From Magicicada septendecula (Eukaryota; Arthropoda; Insecta; Hemiptera; Cicadidae), in contig CM068370.1 of NCBI GenBank assembly GCA_034769895.1, positions 47,234,344-47,298,343 on the forward strand: DNA of 64,000 bases, written 5' to 3'. Numbering within the stretch: position 1 is the stretch's first letter; the number at the start of each line of letters is the position of its first letter. Positions 45,420 through 57,667 of this stretch are shown one piece after another. Made by a program: the position numbers and the translations under genes. The notes below the pieces were generated by a model. The model had not been told where the DNA came from and did no database searches. It saw only the letters and a list, made by a program, of their open reading frames with translations.

Positions 45420-48317
45420 AATAATAATAAATAAAATAATACATTAAATCTTGTAATTGAATATAATCTAAAAAACTATTAAAATTAAAATTAGGAATTT
45501 AATATAAAACAGTAAGTGGTAGCGGATAGATGTTCCCCACTTGTCCCAGTGGGGTTCGTCTATTTCAGGGACGCGCCCCTGCCCACGCGAGCCTTGGCTT
45601 TCTCCATTTACTCTTATTTTCGGAGGAAGCTTCGTCCTTACCTTTAGTCCTAGTTCTTGACATTTTAATGATCCTTACCCTTTTTATCTTCCCGATTTCC
45701 TTAACCATCCCCTTAGAGAAAACGTAACAATAGTCACACAAATTGGCACACTTTTTGGAACCATTGGATTGCCTTCATTCTAAACAATACATTAGGGCAA
45801 TCCTCAAAATTAAAAACTGGTGTTATTTACGAATTGTAAACTCATCCCTTAATTAGATAGTTGGTAGAGAAGTTTTGTGGCTGAGTAGACAAACGAGATA
45901 ATCAAATTTCTGTATAAGCTAATAGAATTATCGCCTACAGAGATGGGGTGGTAAATTAGTGGTTGTGGTTTGTTTTGCAATGTTGAAAAAAAAAAAAAGG
46001 AGGAGAGGGTAGTTCATTACATTCATTGGAGTTGGGTTCTGTTCGTTTTCAATCGCATCTCTATAGACGATGATTCTGTACATGTAACATATAACCTATT
46101 CACAGGTAATTAAGAAAAAAATAATTTTTGGAAATATTTTAAAGAAAAAACTATGTAACCAAAAGGTTTAATTATTATTTTGTGGTACCTGCTATGTTAG
46201 GTTATGAGTAGAGGATAAATGGTATTTAAAATGTGATTGTGGAGGAATTGAAAGAGAGACTTGATATTAACGATGTAATGTTTGTAAAATTTATTGAAAG
46301 ACTAAGAAAGAATTGTACATTAAACCCATTAGAATTATTTTGATAAATATATTTAAAGTAATTGATATTGTTTTGAATGTACGAAGAGATTAAATTAAAT
46401 GGGAGTTGTCCCTGGAGTAACTTAATAATATGAAGGTTAGTGATGTGTAACTTCATTTTTTATTCAAATTGAACTGTAATTTTATATATTTTATATATTA
46501 ACTTCATACAGCTGTAATCAAGGTTAAACTGTTTTGAGTGGAGATTATTAAAGAATTTTCAAGTTAAACAAATAATTTAAAAGGGCCAATTTTATTAATA
46601 AAGCAAAATTAAGTCTGATCTGAATTGGTAGCAATTGATAAATACGTTAACTAAAAGATTTAGAAAAAACCAAATAACTGAAGGAAGTATATATGTCAGT
46701 ATATGGTGTAACCATGAATGTTGAAACTGAGAGTGTTTATAACACCAGTCTGCCAGACTATTGTTGATGTAAACAGGTGTGTTGAATGTTTTGACTAATG
46801 TGTATAGCCAGGTGTGGAAGCTGATAATTGTTGTAGCTTGATGAATCAGTATCTTGAGCAAAACCCTATTGTGACATAAAAGAATTGAAATTAATTTTTA
46901 CAGACAAAAAATAATGAGTTAATTATTGCAACTTAGAGTTTGAGAAATTAAATATAATTTAATTATTTTGATAATTAAATTAGTTGGAAAGATGATTTTA
47001 ATAATATATTCATATATATTTTGATTCAATTTTCAAATGTAATGGTTAAATAAATGGAATATGTACTTTACTTAAGTTGGAACCTGAAGGAAATTTTGTG
47101 TGAATGCTATTAAAAATGTTTGGGAAACTTAGATTACTGTTCATATAAATTTTATTAATGTCAATCTATATTTTATGTTTTAACTGTAGCTTCCCCACCT
47201 AAGTGCGGCCATGGCCTCACCGGACCATGACCGTGAAAGTAGTTAATTGTGGCAAATCATAAATTTTACTTGATATAACCGGCTTGTGGTTTGTTTTATT
47301 TTGCTAACCCGGTGTTTTGTCAATTTAGTAGGGGGGTTGTTTTTTGGGGAATCTACCTAATTTTGGAACAGGGCTATTTTTACCCAGATAGGGGTGGTAG
47401 TCCATTAGGGTTGTATAAATCAAGAATAGTAGGTGTAATACCGAATTTTATTGTAACGCCGAAGCAAGGATGGGGGTGGAATAAAAGAAAAAAATGTCCA
47501 CCCCTTCCACATCAGTCCCTGTGAAAGCAACTGGGCGCTACAGTCCAGGGGGGGAAATAGTGAGTGTGGATGGGCGGTGACCTAGTTACAGGTCACGAGG
47601 GAGATGTGGTTTACGGCTAGGATGAGGCTGGCAAAGGCCAAGAAGCCTAGCGCAGAACACATTAATATGTAACGGGTATCAGGGGTTAAGGGATAAAAGG
47701 GGGTAATAAAAAAAAAAAAAATAACAATAAAATAAAATAAAATTTTTGTTTATTCTATATAAATATGAGTAGACAAGTAAGGACATAATTTGTATTTTAG
47801 GTATGACTACTATGAGTTAATGTAATCATGTATAATTAATGTGTCATTTTGGCTGGGCAATATTGTACGGGGAATATTATTCAATTTGACTGGAATTTAT
47901 GTGTACCATTGTAAAACCTATATTGTTTTATTAACACTATGTTCTATGGTTAAGAGATATTCTATAATATAAAATGAGCCAGTACGTTGTCAATGAACCA
48001 GTACGGCTAAGAGGAAACAAATCAGTTGTGGGATATGGAGTGATGGAAGGCCGCTTGTCGATTTTTTAATTGAATGTTTCAAAGTCAGGCGATACTGGGG
48101 CGGGTATCTGTCAGAGCTTATGGTGTTGGGATCTCGAACAGAGAAGTCCAGTAAGGTCGGATGGGTGCTGTCACAGTCGCCAGACTAGGGGGGTAAGAAC
48201 CCATGATTTTAGTAGAGTGCTCAAGGGGGTTGCGGCGCCATATCCTCACTGATCCTCCTAGGTTTAGGCAATAAGAGTTTGAACGCTTCGGCCTTCAATC
48301 TCTTATTGGGGGGGTAT
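45420..48317 (+). other. Element C 3' noncoding region with conserved module
   Basis: 2.9 kb between integrase and the 3' LTR. The first 1.7 kb are AT-rich with nothing recognised. From about 47190 it becomes GC-richer and aligns with element E 55790-57144: TTCCCCAC, GGGGAATCTAC, AACGC-GAA-CAAG, GGGCG-TACAGTCCA, an AACCAGTACGGCTAAG segment, GTTGGGATCTCGA, AGAAGTCCAGTAAGGTC, CATATCCT, and CGGCC/CGGCAT-hairpin before a G-rich polypurine tract. Frames of 77 and 60 codons here are not convincing. Conservation in three elements suggests an RNA-level function such as packaging or plus-strand priming. Confidence 0.75.
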
Positions 48318-49364
48318 TGTAACGGTACGAAATTGTAGGGCCAAGATAACATTTTAAAATTATATTCTCCATGCAGTCATTGTTCACCCTTGTAGAACCC
48401 CGAGTTAGTCAACCAGATAGGCTGTGTTTATTACAGAACAAAACGTCTATGTTTTGTCTCCACACTCAAGCAACGTAGACCGATTGTGAAATAACACCTA
48501 ACTTCACATCAGCCATGAATCACGGAAGAAAGTAATGTAACTGCATATTGCACCAGGCGGCAAAATATTGCTAAATCTTACGCCTAAGTTATAGCGCTCT
48601 TTTAACAGCACCAATGGGAGCGCAATCTCACGATCACGTGACCAGAAAACCAAAAAACTTTGTGTGCTCAGCTGTAACCGAACTAACCTCAGTTCAACTG
48701 CAACTCATGGCCGCGCGGCCAGCCTACAACATCTAAGTGTAAAAAGTTATGTCGGCCGACTTGATCATCTTTTAGAACGTGAGATCCGTCAATCAGTAAG
48801 AACCATGAAATAAAAACCATAAAATCAGTACCAACCGTGGCGTGAGTGCGAGAGAACTCAGAAATCGGTCAGCCAGTGAACTTGTGTCACGGTTATTACA
48901 CGTGAATAATACGGGTGTGCATTGGAGTGAAACTATTATCAGGATGAGTACCACCTTTTAAAGTTTAATTACTATATTATAAAATTTGCTTTTATAGATA
49001 CCTTAATAAGGAACAGAGATCTCTAATAGAGGGGAGTTTGTTTAAATATTAACGAAAAGAGAAAGGGTGTGGGTGTGTGTGTGGTTATATACTGGTTCAT
49101 TTTCAATTTTCTTATATCATAGTAGTTTCAAATAAAGTTTAACAAAAACCCTGTCATTTGTAGAAAGTAAAAGAAGGGTGCGATTTTCGATAAATAAAAT
49201 AAGTATGTATTTTAGACAGCAGAAAATGGGTTAACGAAATTATTGCACATATCAAATCCAAATAATCCTTTCTGTAGCTGGTTTCGTCTGAACGACTCTG
49301 GACCCCAGAGCTCGAAGGTAAGAGTAAGATATTTTAATATTTGTCATAAAATTATAGAGTTTCA
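48318..49364 (+). repeat. 3' LTR of element C
   Basis: 1047 bp, about 18 differences from the 5' LTR, preceded by the polypurine tract GGGGGGGTAT. Confidence 0.94.
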
Positions 49365-51800
49365 ACCAGTCCCATAGTGGTAATCCCGAAAAAGAACGGA
49401 AAGGTGAGAATTTGCCTGGACGCTAGGGAAATAAATAAAATGATCATCAACGATAGGACTTCCCCGGGTGAAATCGAAGAAATCTTACAGAAATTCCACG
49501 GCATTAAATACATCAGTACTTGGGATACGGTATGCGGATACTGGCAGGTTGAACTACACCCAGATAGTAGAAAATACATGGCGTTCCTTTTTGAAGGAAG
49601 GAACTATCAATTTAAAAGGCTACCTTTCGGATTAATCAATTCTGTTGCTATATTTGTAAAATGCATGGACCAAGTATTGGGACAAGAAACACTGCAATTC
49701 ACTACGGTCTATGTAGATGACTTACTTATAACTTCTTCACATTGGGATGAACATTGCGAGCGGGTGGAACAGGTACTGAGAAAATTATCCGAAAATAACA
49801 TAACACTCAAACTGAATAAATCTAAATTTATAGCCAACCAAGTAAAGTTCTTAGGTTTTAATTTGTCTGAGGAGGGTATCACACCTTCAACAGAAAAAGT
49901 AGAACCAATTCAACTGTTCCCTACTCCAAAGAATAGAAAACAGCTACAATCCTTTCTTGGAATTTGTAACTATTACCGCAAATTCCAAGATAACTATTCG
50001 GAAATAACTGCCAAATTTCAAAAACAATTATCATCCAAAGACAAATGGGCATGGGGACCAGAACAAGATAAAATTCTGCAATTAATCAAGAAGAAATTTA
50101 TAGAGACAGTTATGTTGTACCACCCTGATTTTAACAAACGCTTTTATTTAAATTGTGATGCGAGCAATGTTAGTTTAGGAGCTACCCTATATCAAGAAGA
50201 TGAAGAAGGACATCACATGGTAATCAGCTTCGCCAGCAGAGTGCTGAACAACTGCGAACGCAACTATAACGTTCCCGAGAAGGAGCTGCTGAGTGTAGTG
50301 TACGCATGCAATAAGTTTAGAACTTACATACTCGGATACCCAGTGACCGTAAGAAGTGACCAGAAATCAATTTCATTTCTAAAACGATGTAAACTGCATG
50401 GCCGGCTAACTAGATGGATCCTTGCATTGCAAGAGTATTGCATCGATTGGGAATATATACCTGGAAGAAAGAACATAGCAGCCGATATCTTGTCACGAAT
50501 AAACATACAAGACCAATCGTTCGAGGGAGAAAAGGAACAGATTGCAAAAGTGTACAATGTCATTAAGAGTAGGGAGGATTTAGAAATTATCACAAATGAA
50601 ATTAATCAACACCAAAAATTGGATCCCAAATTAATAAACATACGCCAGAAGGTGCAAAATGCTGATGAAGTTATTACTAAATATTACTGTATACATGATG
50701 ATCGATTATTTATTAAAGTCACCCCTAAACAAATAAACTGGAAATTAGTAATTCCCACCGCGGTGGAAAACAAGTTGATCTTGGATTACCATGAACGATA
50801 TGGACACATGGGAGCCATAAAAATCGTCAAAGCCCTGGAAGAACAAGTGTACATAAAAAATATAACCAGGAAGGTGCAAAAATCCATCCAAGCATGTCAC
50901 ATCTGCCAGATGGTTAAACATAACAATGATAAGAAGGAGGGAGTCATGATCCCTATCACATCCAAATATAAGCTGGAGAAAGTATTTCTGGATATATGTG
51001 GACCATTCCCATGTAGTGGAGGGAACCATAGATATAAATTCATAATTATTATTTTTGATCACTTTTCCAAATATACTAAACTCTACGCTATTAGCAGAGC
51101 CACAACCAAGAAAATTCTGGAAATAGTCATTGGACGTTACATAACAGAGATTGGTAAACCGTCATCTATTATCACCGATCACGGTACGCAATTTAAGGGA
51201 AGTAAATGGAGAAATAATCTTCTAAAACACAACATTAGAACATATAAGACTTCAGTATACCACCCCAGCAGCAATCCTGCAAAACGTGTATTGAGGGAAG
51301 TTGGCAGAATACTCCGAACTTACTGTTATGACCAACAGAGAAAGTGGTACGAATACCTGTCACTGACCGAAGAGTTCTTAAATATATCTTACCATCAGTC
51401 CATCGAAAATACCCCTTATACTGTTATGTTTGAAAGGCTTCCACCTAGGGAAATCCAGGATATTATAAATTTTCCAACAAACCCAGAATATCAGTTTGAA
51501 AACGTTAAATTTTATAACCGAATAATGGAAAAGGCGGAAATGAAGAAAAGGAAATATGAAAAGGATAATCCAAAACCAATTAAGTACCAAATGGGCGAGA
51601 AAATATTAATAAGAAACAGGGAGCTACCCAGCACTCTAGAAGGAATAAAGAAAAAATTATTATTATTATATACTGGGCCATACGTGATAACAAAAAATAA
51701 TAATAACAATACCTATGAAATAATGAACCCTGTCACGAAAAAGATTAAGGGAACATACAATCAGGAGTCCATAAAGAAATATTTTGAATCAATCCAATAA
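49365..51800 (+). pseudogene. pol: Element D RT, RNase H and integrase (main part of pol)
   Basis: The frame continues the D RT after the TSD ACCA. It shows PKKNGKVRICLDAREIN, STWDTVCGYWQVEL (first Asp), LPFGLINS, YVDDLLITSS, then RNase H (NCDASNVSLGA, EKELLSVV, VRSDQKS with Gln where His is usual) and integrase: ERYGHMGAIK to CHICQ, LDICGPFP, ITDHGTQFKG. At the catalytic Glu position the sequence reads NPAKRVLRE, a Lys codon AAA at about 51289-51291, where B has Glu. The open frame of about 807 residues ends with KKYFESIQ, the full family C-terminus. The Glu-to-Lys change alone should abolish integration. Confidence 0.9.
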
Positions 51801-53096
51801 ATTCTAAATTAAAATAAGAACAGCTTATTACCAATTTTGAAGAGAAAACACTTGTAAATAAAAGAGAATTTTTTGAACAATATTATATAAATAGAAAACA
51901 TGTCATTCAAAAGAAGTAAGTCTGAATTAAAATATAGTTATGAAGAAGGTATTAAGAAGAGTTAATAACAAACCCCAAGATTACAGAAGAAAACCAGAAT
52001 ATTACTACATGTCTATGATGAAATATTATGAATAAGGAATAATGAAACCCAAGATAAAAAGCTTTGATATCAAGTATACCTATGCAAAATAATAAAGGAA
52101 GAATAATATGACCTAAAACACCTACCGCATTGCCAAGTGAAAAGAACAATCTTAATAAACGATTGATTGTGACCAATGTAATATTAAAGAAAATGAGAAA
52201 AAATATTTATCAACATAATTCATTGAAATATAACCAGCCAAAATAATGAAATAAGATAAAAATAATAGTTGAGCTAAGGACTGTAACTATTCAGAAACAC
52301 AGTAATAATAATAATCAAACCAATTACTATTTAGAAAATATTGAGATTAGAAGAACAAATGAAAAGGATGCTTAGCGTTATTATCACAACAAGAAAGAAA
52401 AACAAATATAATTACAAATGATAACTATCAGAATTATTATCAAAAATTGTTTAAGGAAAATAAAATGGAATCACCACGTATGAAGATAAGAATAGATAAA
52501 TATAAAAGCAACAATGTGAAAAAATTCCCAAATGTTTATTATTAATTAATTAAGGAGATTATTATATTTTTATAGCTGACTGTAGATGAATTCCAGCAGT
52601 ACTATATTAAAGTGTAGTGTGGACAGCAGAGTATGAAGCCAAACAGTGCCTCTCTGAACTGTACCAACGCACATATTAGGGATTGTTAGGGAAATTAAAT
52701 ATTTAAGGAATATTAGAATCGTTGCAAGGATGACCTCAGATTCCAGAAGAGTAGGACGAAGAAAACAGAAAGAAAATAGCTGACAGAAGAATAATTGAGA
52801 AATACAGTGATTACAGTAATTATAAGTAGAAGAGATGTGAACCTAAAGTATCATTGAATATTGTAGCCAACTATCAACAAATACTGTTTACAGAAATTAA
52901 TATGATCAAGAATGTTAATAGAAATAATGAAATGTTATTAAATAATGAATTATGAATACTAGTCTAACAAAGTTACATTGAGAATCCCACCGTTAACCAT
53001 TAATATTGATATGAAGAAAAGGCATGTGAAAAAGACAAGTTTATTTGACCTAAACTTCATTCAGGTAAACTAAACTTTTTTAGGAGGGGGAGCATA
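51801..53096 (+). other. Element D 3' noncoding region
   Basis: AT-rich, no supportable frame on either strand. It ends in a polypurine tract AGGAGGGGGAG at 53082-53092, immediately before the 3' LTR. Confidence 0.75.
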
Positions 53097-55490
53097 TGTA
53101 ACACAACAGAAATGCAGTCATCCATGTTACATAAATAGAATATTAACAAACTAATAAGTAAATCAATATTTAACTCCCATGATAATACAAAGGTCTAATA
53201 AATACATTTATAATTATAGATAAAAATAAATAAGGATGCAAGGTAGAAATAACAATAATAAACAAACCTGTAAATTAGACAATAGTTAGAGATCCATGTT
53301 CAGTGAAAAGTAAATAAATATTATACTGATGAGAATTGTAAGAAAGAAACTAGTACAGAAAATGTCAAAGTAAATGACAATGAAATTAAACAAAAACGAG
53401 ACATTAATTTACCTTATAGCAATAGTAAGTAAGGATTATGAATTAAATGATATTATTTTGTAACGATGAATGTTATGTTAAAGTTTATGTTATGTTATGC
53501 AAATTACTTGTGGAGTTAATGGAAAGTAATGAAGCAAAATGTATTATTCAATTACTGTTATAGAAGGATGTGGGAAACAGTTAGTTAGAGTTAATGGATC
53601 TCAATTTTCTAATATGTGATCCATAGATCAAGATAAAAATTGTTATTAGTCATGAAAAGAATAATTGTTTATGAAAATGTTAATAGTTAAGATCTGATTA
53701 TATGTATGAACTTATGTAAAAGGGCTATAGTTGTTCACCAGTTATAAACAAAGGTAGGTCTATATACAATAAAAGGCCTAACAGCCAATAACACTATATA
53801 ACCACTCATAACATACAGGTTAGGTACGGAAGTTAATAATAATTAATGAATGCGGTTCAAAGAGCTAGAAAAAACATTTGATAAGTAATGATATATAATA
53901 AAACACCTCAATTTAAACAAATTATGATAATGCCACAATGCCATGATATCGACTGATAGCGTTTGATATCAAAAAAGTAATAAATATAAAAGAAACAGAC
54001 TAAGATAAAAAAACCAGCAGAATATATGTAGAAAATAATAAACAAACTATTGGTAAAGTTATATTCCGATATAATAGAAGATTAATAAGGAATGGACGAA
54101 AAATATATGAAATAATAACTATATACAAAACATTGAGAAGGAAGAAAAATAATGTGTTGCTAAGGACGACAGTAATGTATGAAGTTGTTGATTTTCATTA
54201 TTGCCTTTTATGATCTGAACGTGATGAGATTAAAAAACCCAAGAAATGTTTAATGTAATTGGAACATTCTAAATTATTTTGATACAATCATAATCCACAA
54301 AATTCTAATGATAATCTTCTTAACCTATGCCAGCAAAGTTTAACCAAATGAGATCATAGTACAGTATCACCATAAAAAATAAATAACTGGGTTCTACAAG
54401 GAAGGACTTGAATTGTCCTATACCAGAAAAGAATTAACGATATATTAAAACCAATACAACGAGTTAACTGTGTCACAACAAATAATATACACCACATTGG
54501 AACTCATAACCTTTTAAATACACGGAACATCACTAATTACTTCAAACGATCGAAGAACGTATTTGGATCCAGAATTTGCAGAAGGACCACCAGTCTGGCC
54601 GTAAATAAACCCAGGGAGCTGTATTTCCGAGGTGAACAGGACAAGAATTCCACTTTATTAAACCGAAGAAAGGAATCTCGAACGACATATCCATTCTGAA
54701 CGGCGAGGTTATCAACCAACTGCCTACTCGAGTTGCTTCGTTCTAGTCTGGTAAATTATAATTGTATAAATCATATTAACAACACAACACTTCAAATTTG
54801 TAAATCTTGCATTCTTATCTATGTATTTTTAATCTTCCCCACAGTTACAAGAACCTTCACACCCTGACTTAAATTAATTATAAACAAAAACAAATCATAT
54901 GACCGAATATAAAATAAAGTATTGGACCGAACAATAATCGATTCACGCAATCTATAGCCTTTGTGTATGCCAATTGGAACCTATCTTATTTAATGTTGAA
55001 GGAGTGAATAAATAAAGAAACCTTGTATAGTTGCAAAATCTTATTATTTGGGGTATTATTTAATGATTTGGGAATAAAAAGTAACTGACTAAGTATATAA
55101 TAATTGGTTATCGTAAACAGTGAATTAACCTCTAAGTTTCGTTGCCCCGGAACTGCAGCGCTGATTGCGGAATTCTCCGACACCAAAGAGAAGAGCGTTA
55201 AAATATAAAATTTACATAATTCTCTTCGAGGTATACTAGGGTTGAGCGAAATTATAGAATAAAACATTAATTATTTAAGTTACAAGCACACTAACACTGG
55301 TATTTTTCTTAGAGAGATAAGCTAATATTAGTTAATGAAATTACTATATTCCCCAACTCCAAATATCTCCGAAATTAAATTAAATTAACACGACCAAAGA
55401 GAGGAGAGACAGAGAAGCATACCCGTTCCTAGTAACAAATAGGTTTACATTGCGTGATACGAACGAGACGCACGTACTCGTTTAGTAACA
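53097..55490 (+). repeat. 3' LTR of element D
   Basis: 2394 bp, same length as the 5' LTR; followed by ATAT, the TSD. Confidence 0.94.
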
Positions 55491-55494
55491 ATAT

Positions 55495-57144
55495 ATATAA
55501 ATCAAATCATTGTGAATAACTGAGAATCACCCAAACCAATTAATAATGAAAATACTTAATAGAAAATCATAGTTGAAATGTAATAATAAATGAAACAAGT
55601 GAAAGATGTAATACAATTTAAAGATAAAATAAAGCTGTAAGGTGTGTAATTTCTGGTCAAACTTAAATGTGAATTGTTTATTTTTAAGGTAATAACAACA
55701 ATGTTCATTGTGAGTGTATTATGTTTTATTATGAGTGTATTATGTAGTGTGTAGGAATCTTAAACATGAATTGTATGTTTTTTAAATAGATTCCCCACTT
55801 TCGGGCGGTCCCGGCCTTACCAGTCCAGACCGTGGTTTTGGATGACAATCAGCTGTGGGCAGAATTATTGTAAAACTGACCATAGCTGGTTGCCTGTGAA
55901 ATTGGTATAACTTAGAAATCAACAGGGGGTTTTATATTTGGGGAATCTACACAACTATGGAACAGTGGCTATCATCGAAGGTGGTGATAGTGCCGTATTA
56001 AGGATGTATGAATCATTATAGTAGGATTACTGGTGTCCTCGGACATCAGTAATGCTGAATTTTTATACAACGCTGAAACAAGAACGGGGTAGGCAGCATC
56101 TACACCCTAAATAAAATTGCAGTTCTTGTGGATGCAAATGGGCGTTACAGTCCACCATTAGTAAACAATAGTGTGTGTGGAAAAGGAGTTGGCCGTTACA
56201 AGCCAGGGGCATAAACAATAGAGTGTTTATGCAACCAGGTAAATGCCTTGCACGGTTTACCCGTGAGCCTATTTACCTAATTGTAACTGGGTTATATGGG
56301 GGGATATTAGATATTGATGGATAAGGAGGTTACTAAACTGTTAGTAATGAGTTACTGAATATTAGATTGAATTATGTCAATGATGTAGAGTGTGCATTTG
56401 ATTTTATGATGCACCTAAATGATTTTGTGTTGATTTGAGATGTTTTGATGGAGATGATTAACAAAGTTGAGAAAGATATAAGTAAATAATTTGTTATTAT
56501 GTAGTTGATTTAAATGTGTTTAAGAGAATTTTAATAATGAATTTAAATATTTTAAATGTAATTTGGGTGATGAGAGATATTTGTAATGATGTAATGGGAG
56601 GTGGTTATTTAAATTCTGATGGGAATCAGGGCAATAATTTTGAATTTGGGATAAGAGTAAACGAGAGAAGGGTATACAGAATGATGTTAAGGAAGTTTAT
56701 AAATGTATCATGTTACTTTAAGTGTTCCCATGTGTGTTAAGAGTTAAGAAAAAACCAGTGCTTCTTAACGCAAACCAGCACAGCTAAGGGGAACCAGATC
56801 AGTTAGGGGTATGGTATTATACAAGGCCACTAGTTGATATTTTTGATTTGATGTTTCAGTGTCTGGTGATGCTGTGGCGGCGGTCCTGAGCTGGCCAGCG
56901 CATCAGAGCAGGAGTGTCAAGTGCCTGTCTGGCCTTGTGGTGTTGGGATCTCGAGAGAGAAGTCCAGTAAGGTCATTCAGGTGCGGTCACAGTCACTGGA
57001 CCAGGGGGTAAGTGAACCATGAAATTTTTTGATAAAACGTAGAGGGGGTTGTGGCGACATATCCTGGCTGATCCCTTTAGGAAGTATGAGTGTGTCGATG
57101 AGAGTTTTTATGCTTCGGCATAAAACCTCTCATTGAGGGGGTAT
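55495..57144 (+). other. Element E 3' noncoding region with conserved module
   Basis: This is the rest of E after D. The first 300 bp are AT-rich. From about 55790 it aligns with the 3' region of C (47190-48317) and partly with A in reverse: TTCCCCACTTTCGGGCGG, GGGGAATCTACAC, GGGCGTTACAGTCCA, CCAGTGCTTCTTAACGCAAA, GTTGGGATCTCGAGAGAGAA and GACATATCCTGGCTGATCCC. It closes with a TTATGCTTCGGCATAAAA hairpin (57109-57126) and the tract GAGGGGGTAT before the LTR. A 74-codon frame at 56516 is unsupported. Confidence 0.75.
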
Positions 57145-57667
57145 TGTAACGGGACATTTAGGCCTACCTGGGATAATATAAAAATATTATGTTTTAATAA
57201 AAAAAATAATGTTTTATTATGTAATATTCATTTTGGGGAAACATAAAAAATAATATAAATAATAATTATGGGAAAAGTAAACAAATTCAGAGTTCATGAA
57301 TTATACAACGTAATAAACAAGCATGTGGATTTGTGTGAAGGTCAGCTCCAGTGACAAACAGAACAGTTATTTTTAGATACGTGACAAGCAAATTATTTAA
57401 CTCAACAGTCATACGATGCTACGTCAGTCCAATACGTCACGCTGGAATGTAAGGAGCGGTCTGTCCAACCTCACATATTGGCGTAGTAATACAAATAAAA
57501 CAATAAGATTTGGTCACGTAACCCCGACCACTTCAGAAAATAGTGCAATTCATCTCGCCCCAGTATAAAATTACTCCGTGTGCCGGCCGGTCACAAATAA
57601 AAGTTCAAGAATGAAAATCGCAGGTGCCCGTACTTAAAATGTGAATACCGCATCTAAAATGTGAATA

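Larger units (their letters stand above)
17324..49364 (+). mobile_element. Element C: gypsy-type LTR retrotransposon, host of B
   Basis: LTRs of 1047 bp lie at 17324-18370 and 48318-49364, starting TGTAACGGTACG and ending GAGTTTCA. TSD ACCA at 17320-17323 and 49365-49368 interrupts the D RT gene, which reads on across the gap. It encodes gag (split by B), protease-RT-RNase H and integrase, then has a 2.9-kb 3' noncoding region and polypurine tract (GGGGGGGTAT). I count about 18 LTR differences by eye (1.7%), at least eight of them transitions at CpG. A nonsense codon, a small RT deletion and a frameshift make the copy defective. Confidence 0.93.
11884..55490 (+). mobile_element. Element D: gypsy-type LTR retrotransposon, host of C
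   Basis: Its LTRs at 11884-14277 and 53097-55490 are both 2394 bp, start TGTAACACAAC and end AGTAACA. TSD ATAT lies at 11880-11883 and 55491-55494, inside the TA run of the Penelope tail. Order is PBS, gag, protease, RT, RNase H, integrase, polypurine tract (AGGAGGGGGA, 53082), LTR. The RT gene is cut at 17323 and resumes at 49365 because element C is inserted. The LTRs differ at about 21 sites by eye (0.9%). The copy also carries a protease stop, a frameshift and a substituted integrase residue, so it is defective. Confidence 0.93.

Noticed and set aside
47291..48252. Frames of 77 and 60 codons in the C 3' region
   Set aside because: Not conserved as protein in E, although the DNA is; the module looks noncoding.
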